Positions 22,101-33,400 of a DNA stretch of 64,000 bases are shown here, piece by piece. Below the pieces are notes generated by a model. The model ran no database searches. It was not told the DNA's origin and saw nothing but the letters and a program-made list of their open reading frames with translations. The stretch covers positions 1,053,036 through 1,117,035 of the forward strand of contig CAKOGP040000001.1 in NCBI GenBank assembly GCA_933822405.4. The letters run 5' to 3'. The translations under genes were made by a program, and so were the position numbers. Position 1 is the first letter of the stretch, and every line of letters starts with the position of its first letter. This DNA comes from Cylindrotheca closterium. Taxonomy: Eukaryota; Bacillariophyta; Bacillariophyceae; Bacillariales; Bacillariaceae.

Positions 22101-22673
22101 TCGGCAATATTCCGCAAGAGAGGGTCCACGAGCTTCAGCTTCTAATTTCTTGTTCAAGTGCAATCGAATCTTGGTAAGATTCTCCTCCGTGTTGTCAAAG
22201 GTGGCATTGTTGGGAAGGGCAAGGTATGCGTAGGGAGTGAAACCATGGATGAAGACAGCCACAGAGTTTCCATGTTCGCTTACACCGTAGGCTCGAATCA
22301 CGGGGACTTGTCCATTGTTTGAACCGACGACTCTTGACTTGGTTTCGTTTGGATTCTGAGAGAGGGGTTGACCGCTGATCATATCCATGTCAAAGCATTG
22401 CAAGTTGACATCATTGGAATTATCCGTCACTTTGCTGGCAGGACGCAGCCATCGTTGGCGCATCTCTGGCGTAATGTCAGAAAACACGGTTTGATCCTCC
22501 GATTCTCCTTCCACTTCCTCTTCTGTTGGTTCCATGTCCAGCATTTCATCTTCGACGTCCAGGTAGTAGTCTTCTTCATCCGGTGGGGCATTTCCACCGC
22601 GGAGACGCTTCCCCGAAATTATGCCATTCTCTTGGAAAGAATCTTGTTCCAATATACGCTTCACCGGTGCCAT
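19131..22673 (-). CDS. POLD1: DNA polymerase delta catalytic subunit
   Basis: Three exons: 21795-22673, 20138-21714 and 19131-20058, giving 1127 residues (human 1107). The proofreading domain has ExoI LSLDIECQG (D324, E326), ExoII GYNVQNFDIPYL and ExoIII YCLKDALLP. The polymerase domain has LDFASLYPSIMQAYNLCY, the motif B region with ANSVYGFTGA, and YGDTDS near 768-773. The C-terminal CysA zinc module is intact (CMGC, then CKHC, near 1036-1054). CysB, which holds a 4Fe-4S cluster in yeast and human, aligns with exact spacing, but its first two ligands are A1083 and L1086; only C1096 and C1101 remain, plus an extra C1103. It diverges from an unknown membrane-protein gene. Confidence 0.96.
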
Positions 22674-23037
22674 TTTGAGGTATTGAAGGCTTCAGTTGCG
22701 GGCGGTGCCAAAGTGTAAAGGTTTCAATAAAAATAATTCCAAAACCTGAAACATGAATCGCATTGCGGATTGATGCTTGCAGTAGGTAGGATGTGTAGAA
22801 ACAGTACTTAGCGTCCGATCGCTGTCCGTCCAAGGTTTGGATTTTGAAAATGGCGCGGGTCGACACATTCGACTAAATCGGCATTTTAGCGAAGCGCGTG
22901 TCGAGCCAATCGCCAAAGCCACCAAGATTTGAGGTGCACCAAAATTTGTTTGATTGTCACTCCGCCAATTGCTTTGCAAACGGATCACACCACCACGACA
23001 TTGAAACTATAACTCTTGAACCTCAAATAGATATATC
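22674..23037. promoter_or_regulatory. Divergent promoter region, POLD1 and membrane-protein gene
   Basis: 364 bp separate the two start codons. TGGCGCGGG at 22851-22859 resembles an E2F/DP site, which would suit an S-phase gene such as POLD1. This is a motif match only. Confidence 0.3.
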
Positions 23038-24497
23038 ATGAAATATAGAAGCCCTCTACTATTGGCAAGTTCATTGCTTGTTTTGCAAATTAACCTTTGT
23101 TACTCTATTGACGCAGATCATGCTGGTGCCAACAAGCAGCATCATGCTGATCATGCCTCACGAAGTCTTCGAGCACTGAACCGAGTGGACCAAGTGGACA
23201 AGACCGGTGCCATGTGCGAAGCCAAACTTCCGGAAGACGTTGGTGCACCAACAGGTGTGACACACATTACATTTTACTATTCCGTGGAGAGCAGCGAAAC
23301 AGTAACCTATGCGTTGATGCAAAATCTCGATCGAATGCTGTATTATGCCATTGGCGATGCAGTCCTATGGTGCTCCCAGAATGCAAATGCAGATGACAAT
23401 GGACGAAGGCTACAAGTTCACGACTCCAATCCAAAAAGTAAGTTCCGCGGACTTGACTGGTATTTTGTGCACGGCGCACGACGACGACGACGACGAGATT
23501 CTAACAAAAACACTCTCTTTCTTGATTCATTCCATCCTACAAAGTTGCCCAGTTCACAGAAAGTCACAGAAACCTATCTCTAGAGGATGCTAGACGGCTT
23601 GGAATCATTTCGTTCAACAGCGCTCCCAGCGATTTTATTTTAAAGGACGAGCAATGTGCACACACTACCGATAGTTCCGAATGTGTGATTGTTGAAGGGA
23701 AAATGGCCTTGATGGCCCATCAAACGGATAGCTTGCAAATTATCGTTGCATCCATTCTGGATGCCATTCAAGAAGCCATGGACGGTGATGTCTTGATTCC
23801 TGACGGCGGAGATGATTGCGCTGATCCAATGTGCGGTGTGGATAAAATCCGATGGCTAGGAACCACTATTGAAGAGGCTCGAGCTGGAGGACCAATTGGA
23901 ACAGCTGGCGCGGATGGTGGCGAGAGGTCGGTGAACCAAACAGCCGGTGCAGAAGACGAGGACGATAACGTTGCCTTTGTCGCGTACGCTGCTATTCCGA
24001 TCGCACTGTTGTTGCTCATGTCGTACTTGATCAAGAAGAAGAGACGCCTTCTCACTGCTGGTGATCTGGATGATGAAAATTATGTCCGTGTTGGAACCGG
24101 TGATCCACCAAAGAGTTTCCACGAAGGAATGTATCACTACACTCGCTCTGGCGCTAGATATTTGTCTACCAACTGTCCAGATTGTGAAATGACTCGGCGA
24201 TTAGGATTTACTAACTACGATGAGGACGACCTCGGAGCTCTTGCCGAAGGACGCATGTACGACCCTAGCCGAGCATCCTCCGAGGATGACTCGGACCTAC
24301 AGAGCTACGATGGCTCCACCTTCCGCAAGATGCATCGGGTTCAACCCAGCAGCAACAGGCTATCGCTAAAGCACTCCTCGATCGATGTCCATCAATGTAC
24401 GAGTGCAACTTGCCCAATCTGCAAATACAGGCCAGCAGATCCGACATTCATCTCCTCACCAAGATGCCAGCCCATCGGTGGACCAAGTCATGTATAA
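23038..24497 (+). CDS. Unknown type I single-pass membrane protein
   Basis: Two exons, 23038-23437 and 23545-24497, joined in phase 1, giving 450 residues. A signal peptide (SPLLLASSLLVLQINLCYS) is followed by an extracellular or lumenal domain of ~270 residues with several cysteines (GAMCEAKLP, LWCSQNAN, DDCADPMCGVD). One membrane helix (AFVAYAAIPIALLLLMSYLI) ends in KKKRR. The ~150-residue cytosolic tail contains TNCPDCEM and CTSATCPICK, which could form a zinc site, plus serine-rich stretches and the short motifs YHYTRSGARYLS and RLGFTNYDEDD. I do not recognise the family. A secretory-pathway or surface location is inferred from the signal and helix. Confidence 0.75.
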
Positions 24498-25301
24498 ATG
24501 AGCTAAGGTTAAGATCCGCGCTATTGCTCATTTGTCGTTGGCAAGATCATGATCCGCGTTCATATGAGAACACTAAAATTGTGTAGTAGGAATTCAAATT
24601 TGTATATCTAAACCATTATCCATCCAAAACATTTCGCTAATCATCTCAATCAGTCGGAACTTCTCAGTTGAGTATGAGTCACGCGGTACCATACAAAACA
24701 TTTTCATTTCTTCAATCACAATGAATACTGGTATGGAAGAACTTTGAAACTGGATGAGTTGAGTCTGAGTCACGCGGGGTATCAATCGTGTCTCCCTGTG
24801 GGACCGGTCGTGTGTTCCAAAAGTGCCATAAGCAAAGGCTTTGTCAATGGGACATCAGATATGACATTAGAATTTATGACAACTCTGATCAGGTGGTCGC
24901 GAAAGCGGCTTGCGCTCCTCTGTTTGTTGGCCCAAAGCAATCGTCAACGAAAAGAAATTTGATACTACCAACCACACAGTAGAATTGCGAGTGGCAACAC
25001 TAGAGAACGTCACCGATTCACTTCCCGAACGAATGTTGCCTCTTTGAAACCCGGAAAAACATATGCTACGTGGTTTCCACTGACATTTGCTACTACTGAA
25101 AACTTCAGCGTGCCAGCATTTTATTTTGAGGATGAATCAACCAGTACAATAACAACGTGCATTTGTACTGGAAACCCGAAGACCAACAGAAACGGGCGCA
25201 GTTGTAACAGCAAATTCTTCACAAAATTTGCGTTGCAGCAACAACTCTTCATTTTCACAAAACTCACTCAACGAGTCTAAGAAAAAGCAACTAACACAAA
25301 G
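24498..25301. other. Long spacer upstream of histone H3
   Basis: 804 bp. It contains a ~19-bp direct repeat with a TGAGTCAC core (copies at ~24668 and ~24759). Between 24790 and 25260 three frames in succession read protein-like but carry stops and no starts, so they may be remnants of a lost gene. The proximal part should hold the H3 promoter; no clear TATA box is seen. Confidence 0.4.
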
Positions 25302-26047
25302 ATGGCCAGAACCAAGCAAACCGCACGCAAGTCCACTGGAGGAAAGGCTCCTCGTAAGCAGGTAAGAAAAGAAGCAGCAGTTGATTGGGATTGGGGATAC
25401 GGAGTTGGTCTTGTTTGACTGAAATCTTCATCGTTGTATGACATCTGCAAAATTTATTTTTTGTCACTTTTGACGATGATCTCACCGTTTGATTGTCGAC
25501 TTTTCCTCTTCCTATCTACCTCTTTCTCTTGACCACAACAGCTCGCAACCAAGGTAAGCCAATGCCCTCGATTGACATCCAGATGCTTCCATCTACCTTC
25601 TCCAGCAGAAGCAACAGCTGGAGTTGAATTGAGATGGAAGCGATTGATTCGTACGACTAAACTCAAAAAACGCAATATCTCACCAATTGACTTGCTCTAT
25701 TCTATCAGGCTGCCCGCAAGTCCGCTCCCACTGCCGGAGGTGTCAAGAAGCCACACAGATACCGCCCTGGTACCGTCGCTCTTCGTGAGATCCGCAAGTA
25801 CCAGAAGTCTACCGATCTTCTCATCCGCAAGGCTCCTTTCCAACGTCTTGTCCGTGAGGTCGCGCAAGACTTCAAGTCCGACCTTCGATTCCAATCCACT
25901 GCCGTTCTTGCTTTGCAAGAGGCCGCTGAGGCTTACCTCGTTGGTCTTTTCGAGGATACCAACTTGTGTGCCATCCACGCCAAGCGTGTGACTATCATGC
26001 CTAAGGATATCCAATTGGCTCGCCGTATCCGCGGTGAACGTGCCTAG
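25302..26047 (+). CDS. H3: Histone H3 with a 12-nt microexon
   Basis: Three exons: 25302-25361 (20 codons), 25542-25553 (4 codons, LATK) and 25709-26047, giving exactly the 136-residue H3. The tail [28 protein letters not shown] keeps K4, K9, K14, K18, K23 and K27. Core positions 86-90 read S-T-A-V-L, nearer to H3.1/H3.2 (SSAVM) than to H3.3 (SAAIG), and position 31 is threonine. The four-codon exon is required: without it the tail would lack K23. No replication-type stem-loop is visible after the stop, so the mRNA is probably polyadenylated. Intron-bearing H3 genes are usually replication-independent, but the core residues do not settle this. Confidence 0.97.
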
Positions 26048-26450
26048 ATTCCGTTCGAGGGGCTGGGGCAATCCAACTTCTTTGTCTGATCCATATATAA
26101 ACTTTACGTCAAAACATTGGAAGGGAGCTGTCCAAAATGGACTGCTTCTTTCAGACAGTGTATAGTGAGAAGACTGTAAACATAATACCCAAAAGAATAA
26201 AATATTCGAGCTTCTGTATACTGAAGGTAGATTACATGCTTCTTTCCAACTACTTTTCTACTTAGTCTTGCTTCACTGCATTTATTATTTCCATTCCTCA
26301 ATTCACCCAAACTTATTGTGATTGATCTCGAGAGAAGTGGTTTGATTGTGCCTAGCCATATTGCTACCCGGTTCACATGACAGCTCTTGCCCTTCTACTG
26401 TATCAGGTAGAATACTACAGTAGCACTTGATATTTTGATCTGTATCAAGG
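26048..26450. other. Spacer between convergent H3 and GOST genes
   Basis: 403 bp of AT-rich 3' flank. I see no gene or repeat in it. Confidence 0.4.
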
Positions 26451-28402
26451 TTATTCAAATCTAAGACCTTCTTCGTTGCCATCCTCGGGTTCATCCTCAA
26501 AGGAAATTCCATGCTCTTCATTGTCGTCATCATCGTCATCATCATCGGCAGCCGATGGAACGACAGCACCCTTCATTTCTATGACGCCCTCCTCATCACT
26601 GTCGTCGCCTCCCGTCAGTTCCATGACGTAAGCATACTCCTTGGCATTGGGCGATGGTCTCCATAAGATGGCTACAGTCATCAGCACAAAGAGGTAATTC
26701 ATCTCTCCAGCGGCACCGACGACCCAATTCTGTGCATTGTCGACAATACCTTGATCGTAGTCGTTCACCACTCCAAATACAGACGTAATGACCGCAAATA
26801 GAATGGAAAAAAGAAGCAGGCAGCGCAGGCGCAGATACCGTTCCAGCTTTCTGGTTTGCCCCATACCCTCCAAGTATTCCATGCTTGCGCTGAGTGAATC
26901 CATGATCCAAAGGTAGAATACAATATCAACAAGGAAAATTGCAAGCCTTAGAACGGTGACAACGTCAAAGATTTCCACTTCTTCCTCTTGATTTAGTTTT
27001 TGGACTTCCGTGTAGGCCACCACAGTGAAGATATCGGCAACAAGGGAAGCAGCGACGTAGACGCCTCCCAAGAATTGAATGCGATTCAACACTGGACCCA
27101 AGTCGTCACGGATAACTCCCCATCCCAACGCAACCATTACAATCAAGCACCTCGAAATACCACGTTTCAAAACACCCACAATTACACCTACGCAGTAGGC
27201 AGCGAAAACGATTGGATGAGCATTTCGGCTTTGGAAGGAATTATGCATCAAGGGCTTTCATCGTAATAACAACGTACCAACGTAAAAGGCAATCCAAAAT
27301 CGAGATCCATCCTCGTTCCAGACAAACAAATCGCCTGCCTTGAAGAAGAGCTCCAGACATCCCATTGAAATAGTCGCAAAGACCCAGTTCTGGATTGGAA
27401 TATTGGCATCTTCGTACATTTTCATGGTAATACCATACCACATGAGAACGACAAAGTAAATTGCGAACAAGAATACGTTAAAGTACATGAGTCCGAATAA
27501 GTCTCCTGGAAGGTATCCATGGCGAGACTTCCAGACAGTCTTTCCTTCCACAACGACCTGTCTTCCGCCATCATTGCAATTTGCAAACGCCACAACATAC
27601 TTCCCGCTTCCAGATTTTTCTTCGAAACGGCCATAACTCAAATGAGCGTCATATTCCCCAGTGGCTGGGATGGTAACTTGACGATGATTGCCCACAAAGT
27701 TATCGTTGTCAATGATCAAATGACCAAGTTGTATTTGTTGACACAAACCGAGGGTGACGGCATCAGCGCTGCAGCAATATCTTAGGACTCCTGCCTCTGA
27801 GCGTCTTCCGATTCCTAGTTTTGTCCAATCGCATCCCTTCTTGGTGCCTGCACAGGAGGAGGGCTAGAACAATGTTGAGAGAGTTTCGAAATAAAAAAAT
27901 GAATTCACATATTCCGAGACCGAATGCATCTTCATTGGAGAGCAAACATACCAATAGAAAGACAGCAATATCAATGATTGACCCCTCCATCACTGACTCG
28001 AACGTAGAATTTAATTGGCGCAGTTGACGTCCCCCTCCATCTTGGTCCTGATTCTCGTCCTTTTGCTTCTTTTCCTGTTCCTCTCCATCGTGCTCTGGCA
28101 ACCTCGCATCGTCCAAATCAAGTTCGCTGGCCCAGAATCTCAAAAGCCCTAGATCAATGTATCCTGGAGAGATTAGAAATCCTTCCACGTAGTGAATATA
28201 GTCGGACTGATGATGGTGCCATTGAAAAAGGTGCGTTGAATGGTGAGAATGAATCTTTTACAAGATTGAAACTAAAATGAAAAAGCTAAGAAAGAAAACC
28301 TACCGCTGGGGACAATAATAAATTGAACGGACGAATTTCGCCTTGAACCGTATGGAATAATCCCAATAGGGCGATAAGAGTTGGCAAGAAACTCCTCAAC
28401 AT
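26451..28402 (-). CDS. TMEM87-type GOST seven-transmembrane protein
   Basis: Four exons: 28304-28402, 27952-28254, 27278-27863 and 26451-27187, giving 574 residues. The first exon supplies a signal peptide (LRSFLPTLIALLGLFHTVQG). The lumenal domain contains SSCAGTKKGCDW, YCCSADAVTLGLC and a beta-rich GOLD-like end (GKYVVAFANCNDGG). Seven or so helices follow, with family hallmarks ISRCLIVMVALGWGVI, LGPVLNRIQFLGGVYV and VAILWRPSPNAKEYAY, which align with TMEM87A and yeast PTM1. The tail is strongly acidic (ADDDDDDDDNEE). GOST proteins cycle in the Golgi and act in endosome-to-Golgi traffic or ion conduction. The junction of exons 1 and 2 is the least certain, because a second frame there also reads open. 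Confidence 0.8.
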
Positions 28403-28660
28403 GGTGCCTCTTGCAATGTCTTTTTTGTTGTTGTCGGTTGTATCGTAACGGAATGATTTCCAATTGATTCCTTGGATTGACTTTTTAGTCGAATTAAGTC
28501 ATTTTGATCTGCACAGGCCCGTCACGTAAAAAACGTAGTGGCGCGCCTGCCAGGACATTCCTTTGCGAGCTGGTCAAGCCTCCTTCAAATCGAACGGGTC
28601 GTGTTGGACACATGGTGGTGCCACCCGCAATGATCGGTCTATCCGCGAACACTCCAACAT

Positions 28661-28800
28661 TTAACCGCGAATTGAAAAATTCGCTGCTATTTAACCGCGA
28701 ATTGAGAAATTCGCGGCTATTTAACCGCGAATGCCTCCATTCGCCGTTGTGATAACCGCGAATTGAAAAAGCGCCGTTGCGTTAACCGCGAATTGATATA
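28661..28800 (+). repeat. Array of five 30-bp hairpin units (left)
   Basis: TTAACCGCGAAT recurs at 28661, 28691 and 28721, then (slightly changed) at 28752 and 28782. The first three units contain a perfect 7-bp stem with a 4-nt loop, such as GCGAATT-GAAA-AATTCGC. In unit 3 both stem sides change together (GCGAATG-CCTC-CATTCGC). Confidence 0.85.
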
Positions 28801-29841
28801 TTCTAAAAATTCAGCAACAAAACCAAACAAATCCATCAATGGTGTTTGTGGAGCCTGAGACGCCCTGGAAGACCAGCAGGGCGAAACAAATCATCCAGGA
28901 ACTACTGGGGATCTGTCGCGCGATAGAGAAGCCTTAGGTGATGAAGGAAACAAGTAGATGATGAAGGGAACAACATGATTCTAAAAGTCATCTTGAAAGT
29001 GATTTGCGAAATGGGCGAGGAGTCTACCAGGTACGAAGGGAGATCGGAAAAGTGGGATCCCAAGAAGCTTGCTACCAGGCTCAGAAGTTACAAAAGGCGA
29101 ACAATATCTTGGAGCATAAGATGGGACGAAAAATCAGCAGGGCAAAAGACATTCTATGGGATCTCTTGCAACCGCTCCTGTTGTCCCCCATCCCACTCGA
29201 TGGGGAAAAGTTGACTACAAAAGGTGTGTGACATGAGCGGCGAGAAAAATAGGAAGTCGAACAATGTGGTTCTGAATATTTTGCTGATAGACTGACAGCG
29301 CTGCAGAAGCAAGAAAACCAGAAGATCAGCAGAGTCGTCGAGGACCACTAGGCTCATGTCAAACAGTTCGTCGACAACCATCCAGTAACATCCTTTCAAA
29401 GCTACTACAAAATATCCATTGACAATGATCGGATGCCCAGAAGCTTCTGCGTCAAGCCATGGACGAGAATGGAAAAGATAAGCTCCTGTAAGATATCAAG
29501 ATCTATGCCGTTCTTAACGAAAACAGTATTGCAAGGAGTTTTCTTTGAATGTTTTCAGGGAATGCAACTACCAGGAGATTAGAACAGGGAAGTACTTGCA
29601 CGCTCTCAAAGTCAAGGGGAAGAATCATAGATCTATAACGTAGTAATGATGCTATAGAAGACTATTTACTACACTTGCATTTTCACTATTGGAACAGCTG
29701 ATTTTCCTCTCTCTAGAGGCTCTCAAGAGGACAACTTTCCCAATCCAAACATAGGAAGAAACCCTGTGATTGAGGAACAAACCATTCTATTGCATGGTAT
29801 CGTTGTATGGAGGAAGAAATGAGAGTGATTCTACATCACGC

Positions 29842-29996
29842 AATTCGCGGTTGAATTAACCGCGAATTGAAAAATTCGCTACTAAATAACCGCGGATTGA
29901 AAAATTCGCTGTTAAATTTACCGCGATTTTTGAATTCGCTGTTAAATTTACCGCGAATTTTTCAACTCGCGGTTAATTAACCGCGAATTATAGTTG
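29842..29996 (+). repeat. Array of 30-bp hairpin units (right)
   Basis: CCGCG cores lie at 29860, 29890, 29921, 29951 and 29981, in the same orientation and period as the left array. The array is bounded by palindromes: AATTCGCGGTT paired with AACCGCGAATT at 29842-29868, and CGCGGTTAATTAACCGCG near 29968-29985. Confidence 0.85.
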
Positions 29997-30425
29997 AAAG
30001 AATTTCTTCATCCGTAACGCCCGCTTCGCGCGGGCGGTTCGGTTTCATGATCTGGTTGCCTCCGTGACACATACTGGCTGGCGATCGAAGAAGTATTCGG
30101 CTGGCGCGTACTGACATTTTTACGTGATGGGCCAGTACCGGTACCGGGTACCTGGTACGACCTTCAACCTGTATCAAACCCAACAACCTCCTCTTCCCTG
30201 CAAAAACGCTGCAGCGGACCAGCTGGAGTCGATCCACAAACCTTTGTTTCCAAAGTTGCGCCAAAACTGATGGATGAAGATTGCAGGAAATAAACCATCA
30301 TCACCTCATCTTTTGTTTGATCAACGGCACCCTACAAGCCATTAGGACCTTCTGCTGCCTTTCCTTGAGACTTTTTTCTCCTTGAATTCTCAATAGAGTT
30401 TGAATTGCTCGATCTGTGATTCGCG

Positions 30426-33400
30426 ATGTCAGAATCACCATCCTCCAATCATGATACATCCAAAAAGAAGAAAAGTAGTGCCAACATGCGGGAGACCGTC
30501 GCCTCCTTGCATCGAGAAATGGAAGTCGCTCCAAAGCCTAAGAAACGGATTTCACGACACGAATCTATAGAGCGGACCAAGCGGAGGAAGAAATTGGAAA
30601 AGGAAGAACGCAATGAATTCTTGATCCAAACCGAACCAGAACACGTTCGTCTGAGGGGATCTCAAGCAGCCTACGGAATGGAAGTCATTCATGGGAGTCG
30701 CATCTTTCCAAATGCACCAAATCAACGACGAACTTCGCAGAGAGAAAGTCCCGATAAGTTTAGCAAGGTCAGGGGAGACGCCTTGGATCCAATATCTTTG
30801 GAAGTTGATGATGAGGCGATTGGAATGGATGATGACGACGAGCTTGAAGAGTTTGCCGATGTGCAAAAGCAAGTAGAACCAGAAGCAGTGGATGATGATG
30901 AAGACGATACTGACGATGATGATGAAGATGAAGATGATGAAGATGAGGAGGAGGAAGCCAAATCTGCAGACAATGCCGCCAAACAGAAATCCGACAAAGC
31001 TGAGCAAGTCAAACGAGCAACGAACGAAAAGCGTAAGAGGCAATACAGATTACGAAACTTTCAATCAGTGAGAATGGCCCATAGACATGGAGATGCACTC
31101 AAGTATCATGCACAAGGCCGACCAACGCTTGCCATCAAGGCTCTAAAAGAAGTGGCACGTGATGTACCATCTGCTCCACAAGTTTATTCTTCGCTGGGGA
31201 TGGTCTATGAGGATATGCTCATGGAAAGTCTGAAGAAAACCAATTCATCAGAGTCACCAGAGCAATCGCAAACTGAAACCGGAAATGGCGAAATAGAGGA
31301 AGAAAAGGAGGAGGAACCAACAAACCTTGAGATGGATCCAGTCTTCAAAGATCAATTGGATCTTGCTAAAAAAGCTTATGGTTCCTATCATGTTGCAGCG
31401 ATTCTATGCAAACAGGATTACACCTTGTGGGTAAAAGCGGCTGGGTGTGCAATTCAAGCGGCCGAGTTGCACGGGCGAGCGACGACCATGAAGAGTCTTT
31501 CGGCCGAACTTCAGGAGCACAACCGATCCGAGCGGAAACGATGGTTCTTTGAGGCCTTGGGAGATCTAAAGGTAGCAGATAAGCTGAAACCACCAGGAAT
31601 TGAAGTTCCAGCAAAGCTTGCAGCTGTTCATATGGAAGTTGGGAAACTTTCAGAGGTGAGTGAAATGCCAATATGTGATGATTGGCGATCCATTGTTCAT
31701 ATTCTCAAAACTACTCTGCACATACTTAGGCATTGACAATTCTGACAGACTTGAAGAACCGACCCAATTCCGATGGTTCCCGCTCTGAATTCCAGTCTAG
31801 TTACAAAGCTTGGATGTTGTATGCTGATCTCATGTTACGGATTGGGCACGAGTGTATGCAATGGAACAAAAACATTCGGAGCAACGACAATTATATGTTT
31901 CGTCGATGGTTGCGGAAGCTGTCGTACACCTTTGATTGGCAAGAACGGCGACTTCAGGCGCTTTCGCTATCATTGGAAGCTGCTGCTGGATCAAAGAATA
32001 TTGCAAGTTTCAAAGAGTGGGTTATTCAAAGGTCGATGGGCCCTCAATACACTGGGGCAGCAGCGAATTCTAATTCTCTCGTTCCAGACGACATTCCTTC
32101 GAATGCTGACCAAACGGAAGAGGAAAAGGATGCAGAGAAGAAAGATCAGTTTGAAGAAGAAAAGATTTTGCTGATCGAAAAGAATCGCACAGAGCTTGAA
32201 GCATTTGACAAAACGACTACAGATATCAACCAAAGTGGCCGAACAAGTGCGACCGATCAAGATAGAGATTTCGCTCGGGATGAAATGATTGCGGCTCACA
32301 AAGAAGCTGTCGAAACACTAGAAAGCGATTTCAATGAAGCGAATCCCGAGGGCAATAAAATGGATGTCGAAGACAAAGTTTTAGGGACAGAGAGTGTCAA
32401 TCTTCCCATTTCAGCTTCATGTCGGCAAGTTTGTGAAATCGCTTGTGAACTTATCAAACATTTGCTTGGACTTCAACTCTACGAAGGTGCGCGTCTTGCC
32501 GGAGAAGGAGTATCGGCTTATTTCAAAGAACGTGCTTTGAGATGTGACAAACGGATACAGAAGCAGCGACAATACAATGAATACCAAGAGAAGCTTGCAA
32601 GGTCGCCATTCATGCTTCAATCATATGAAGAGGTAAGGATGATTTCGTGACACTTCATTCCCAATACTTTCATAATTTTTACGCTTTTTCTATTTCAGAT
32701 GTATGGTAGTGATAGTGAGGAAGAGGACGAAGCCTCAGCGGATCTATCAGATGACGAAAATCTTGACAATGAAGAGAGTTCAGAGCTGTTGGCATCTTTG
32801 CGACGAGGAGCATTCCCTCCTGAAATGAGGTTAGTTCTGGTGTGCTGCAGTTCTGTATGACATAAGTGACACCGAAACTAACCCTTCCGTACAGTGTATT
32901 ATTCGGTCTTGCTCTCATTGGAGAGGGTGGTCGCAACTATGTTGCGGCAAAATGCATCGAAAAGATTGAAGGATTGGAGCAAGAGTCAATAGCATGGCTC
33001 CAGAGTACAGAACTCGAATCGACCATAGCAGGAGATCCAATCTGGGGTCCGTTTCAGCTTGCCATGACAGAACCATTCGGTCGAACGACAGCTTTCAGTT
33101 TCGTTGCCGATTTTCTGCGAAAGACGAACAAGGAAGAACAGTGGTCGAACCATTTTGCGCCCTTGTTCCGTAGTCATTTGAGGACTCTTCAGTCCTCAGG
33201 ATTATTGGATGCGGTGACAGAGCTTGAAGGTAGGCTGAACCCTTATGTGAACTTCAGAAAGAACCAACTACTAAAGGTCATGGTGGCGGCCAATAGATTT
33301 GATATCACTTTAAGTGTCTCTCCAACAACTGGAATCTCATTTCAGCGTGAAGAAGGCGATATGAGCCCAACAGATCGAGTGAACTTGGCGCTATCGTCAA

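Larger units (their letters stand above)
28516..30133. mobile_element. Decayed DNA transposon with terminal inverted repeats
   Basis: The ends are inverted copies: left GGCCCGTCACGTAAAAA at 28516-28532, and right, read in reverse complement from 30133, GGCCCATCACGTAAAAA (16 of 17 match). Similarity continues inward to CGCGCC-GCC at both ends, giving imperfect TIRs of ~35 bp. Just inside each end is an array of 30-bp hairpin units. The ~1.0 kb between the arrays shows only short, stop-ridden frames; none resembles a transposase I know. No target-site duplication is obvious, so the copy is old. Subterminal repeat arrays are typical of hAT and CACTA elements, where the transposase binds them, but the superfamily cannot be assigned. 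Confidence 0.65.

Noticed and set aside
24788..25280. Three short protein-like frames between the membrane-protein gene and H3
   Set aside because: No start codons with context, no splice pair that joins them and no recognisable family; at most a gene remnant.
26048..26120. Replication-type histone 3' stem-loop after H3
   Set aside because: No GGC-pyrimidine stem-loop is present after the stop.
28661..29996. CRISPR-like array of 30-bp repeats
   Set aside because: Units are contiguous with no unique spacers of regular length, and the host is eukaryotic.
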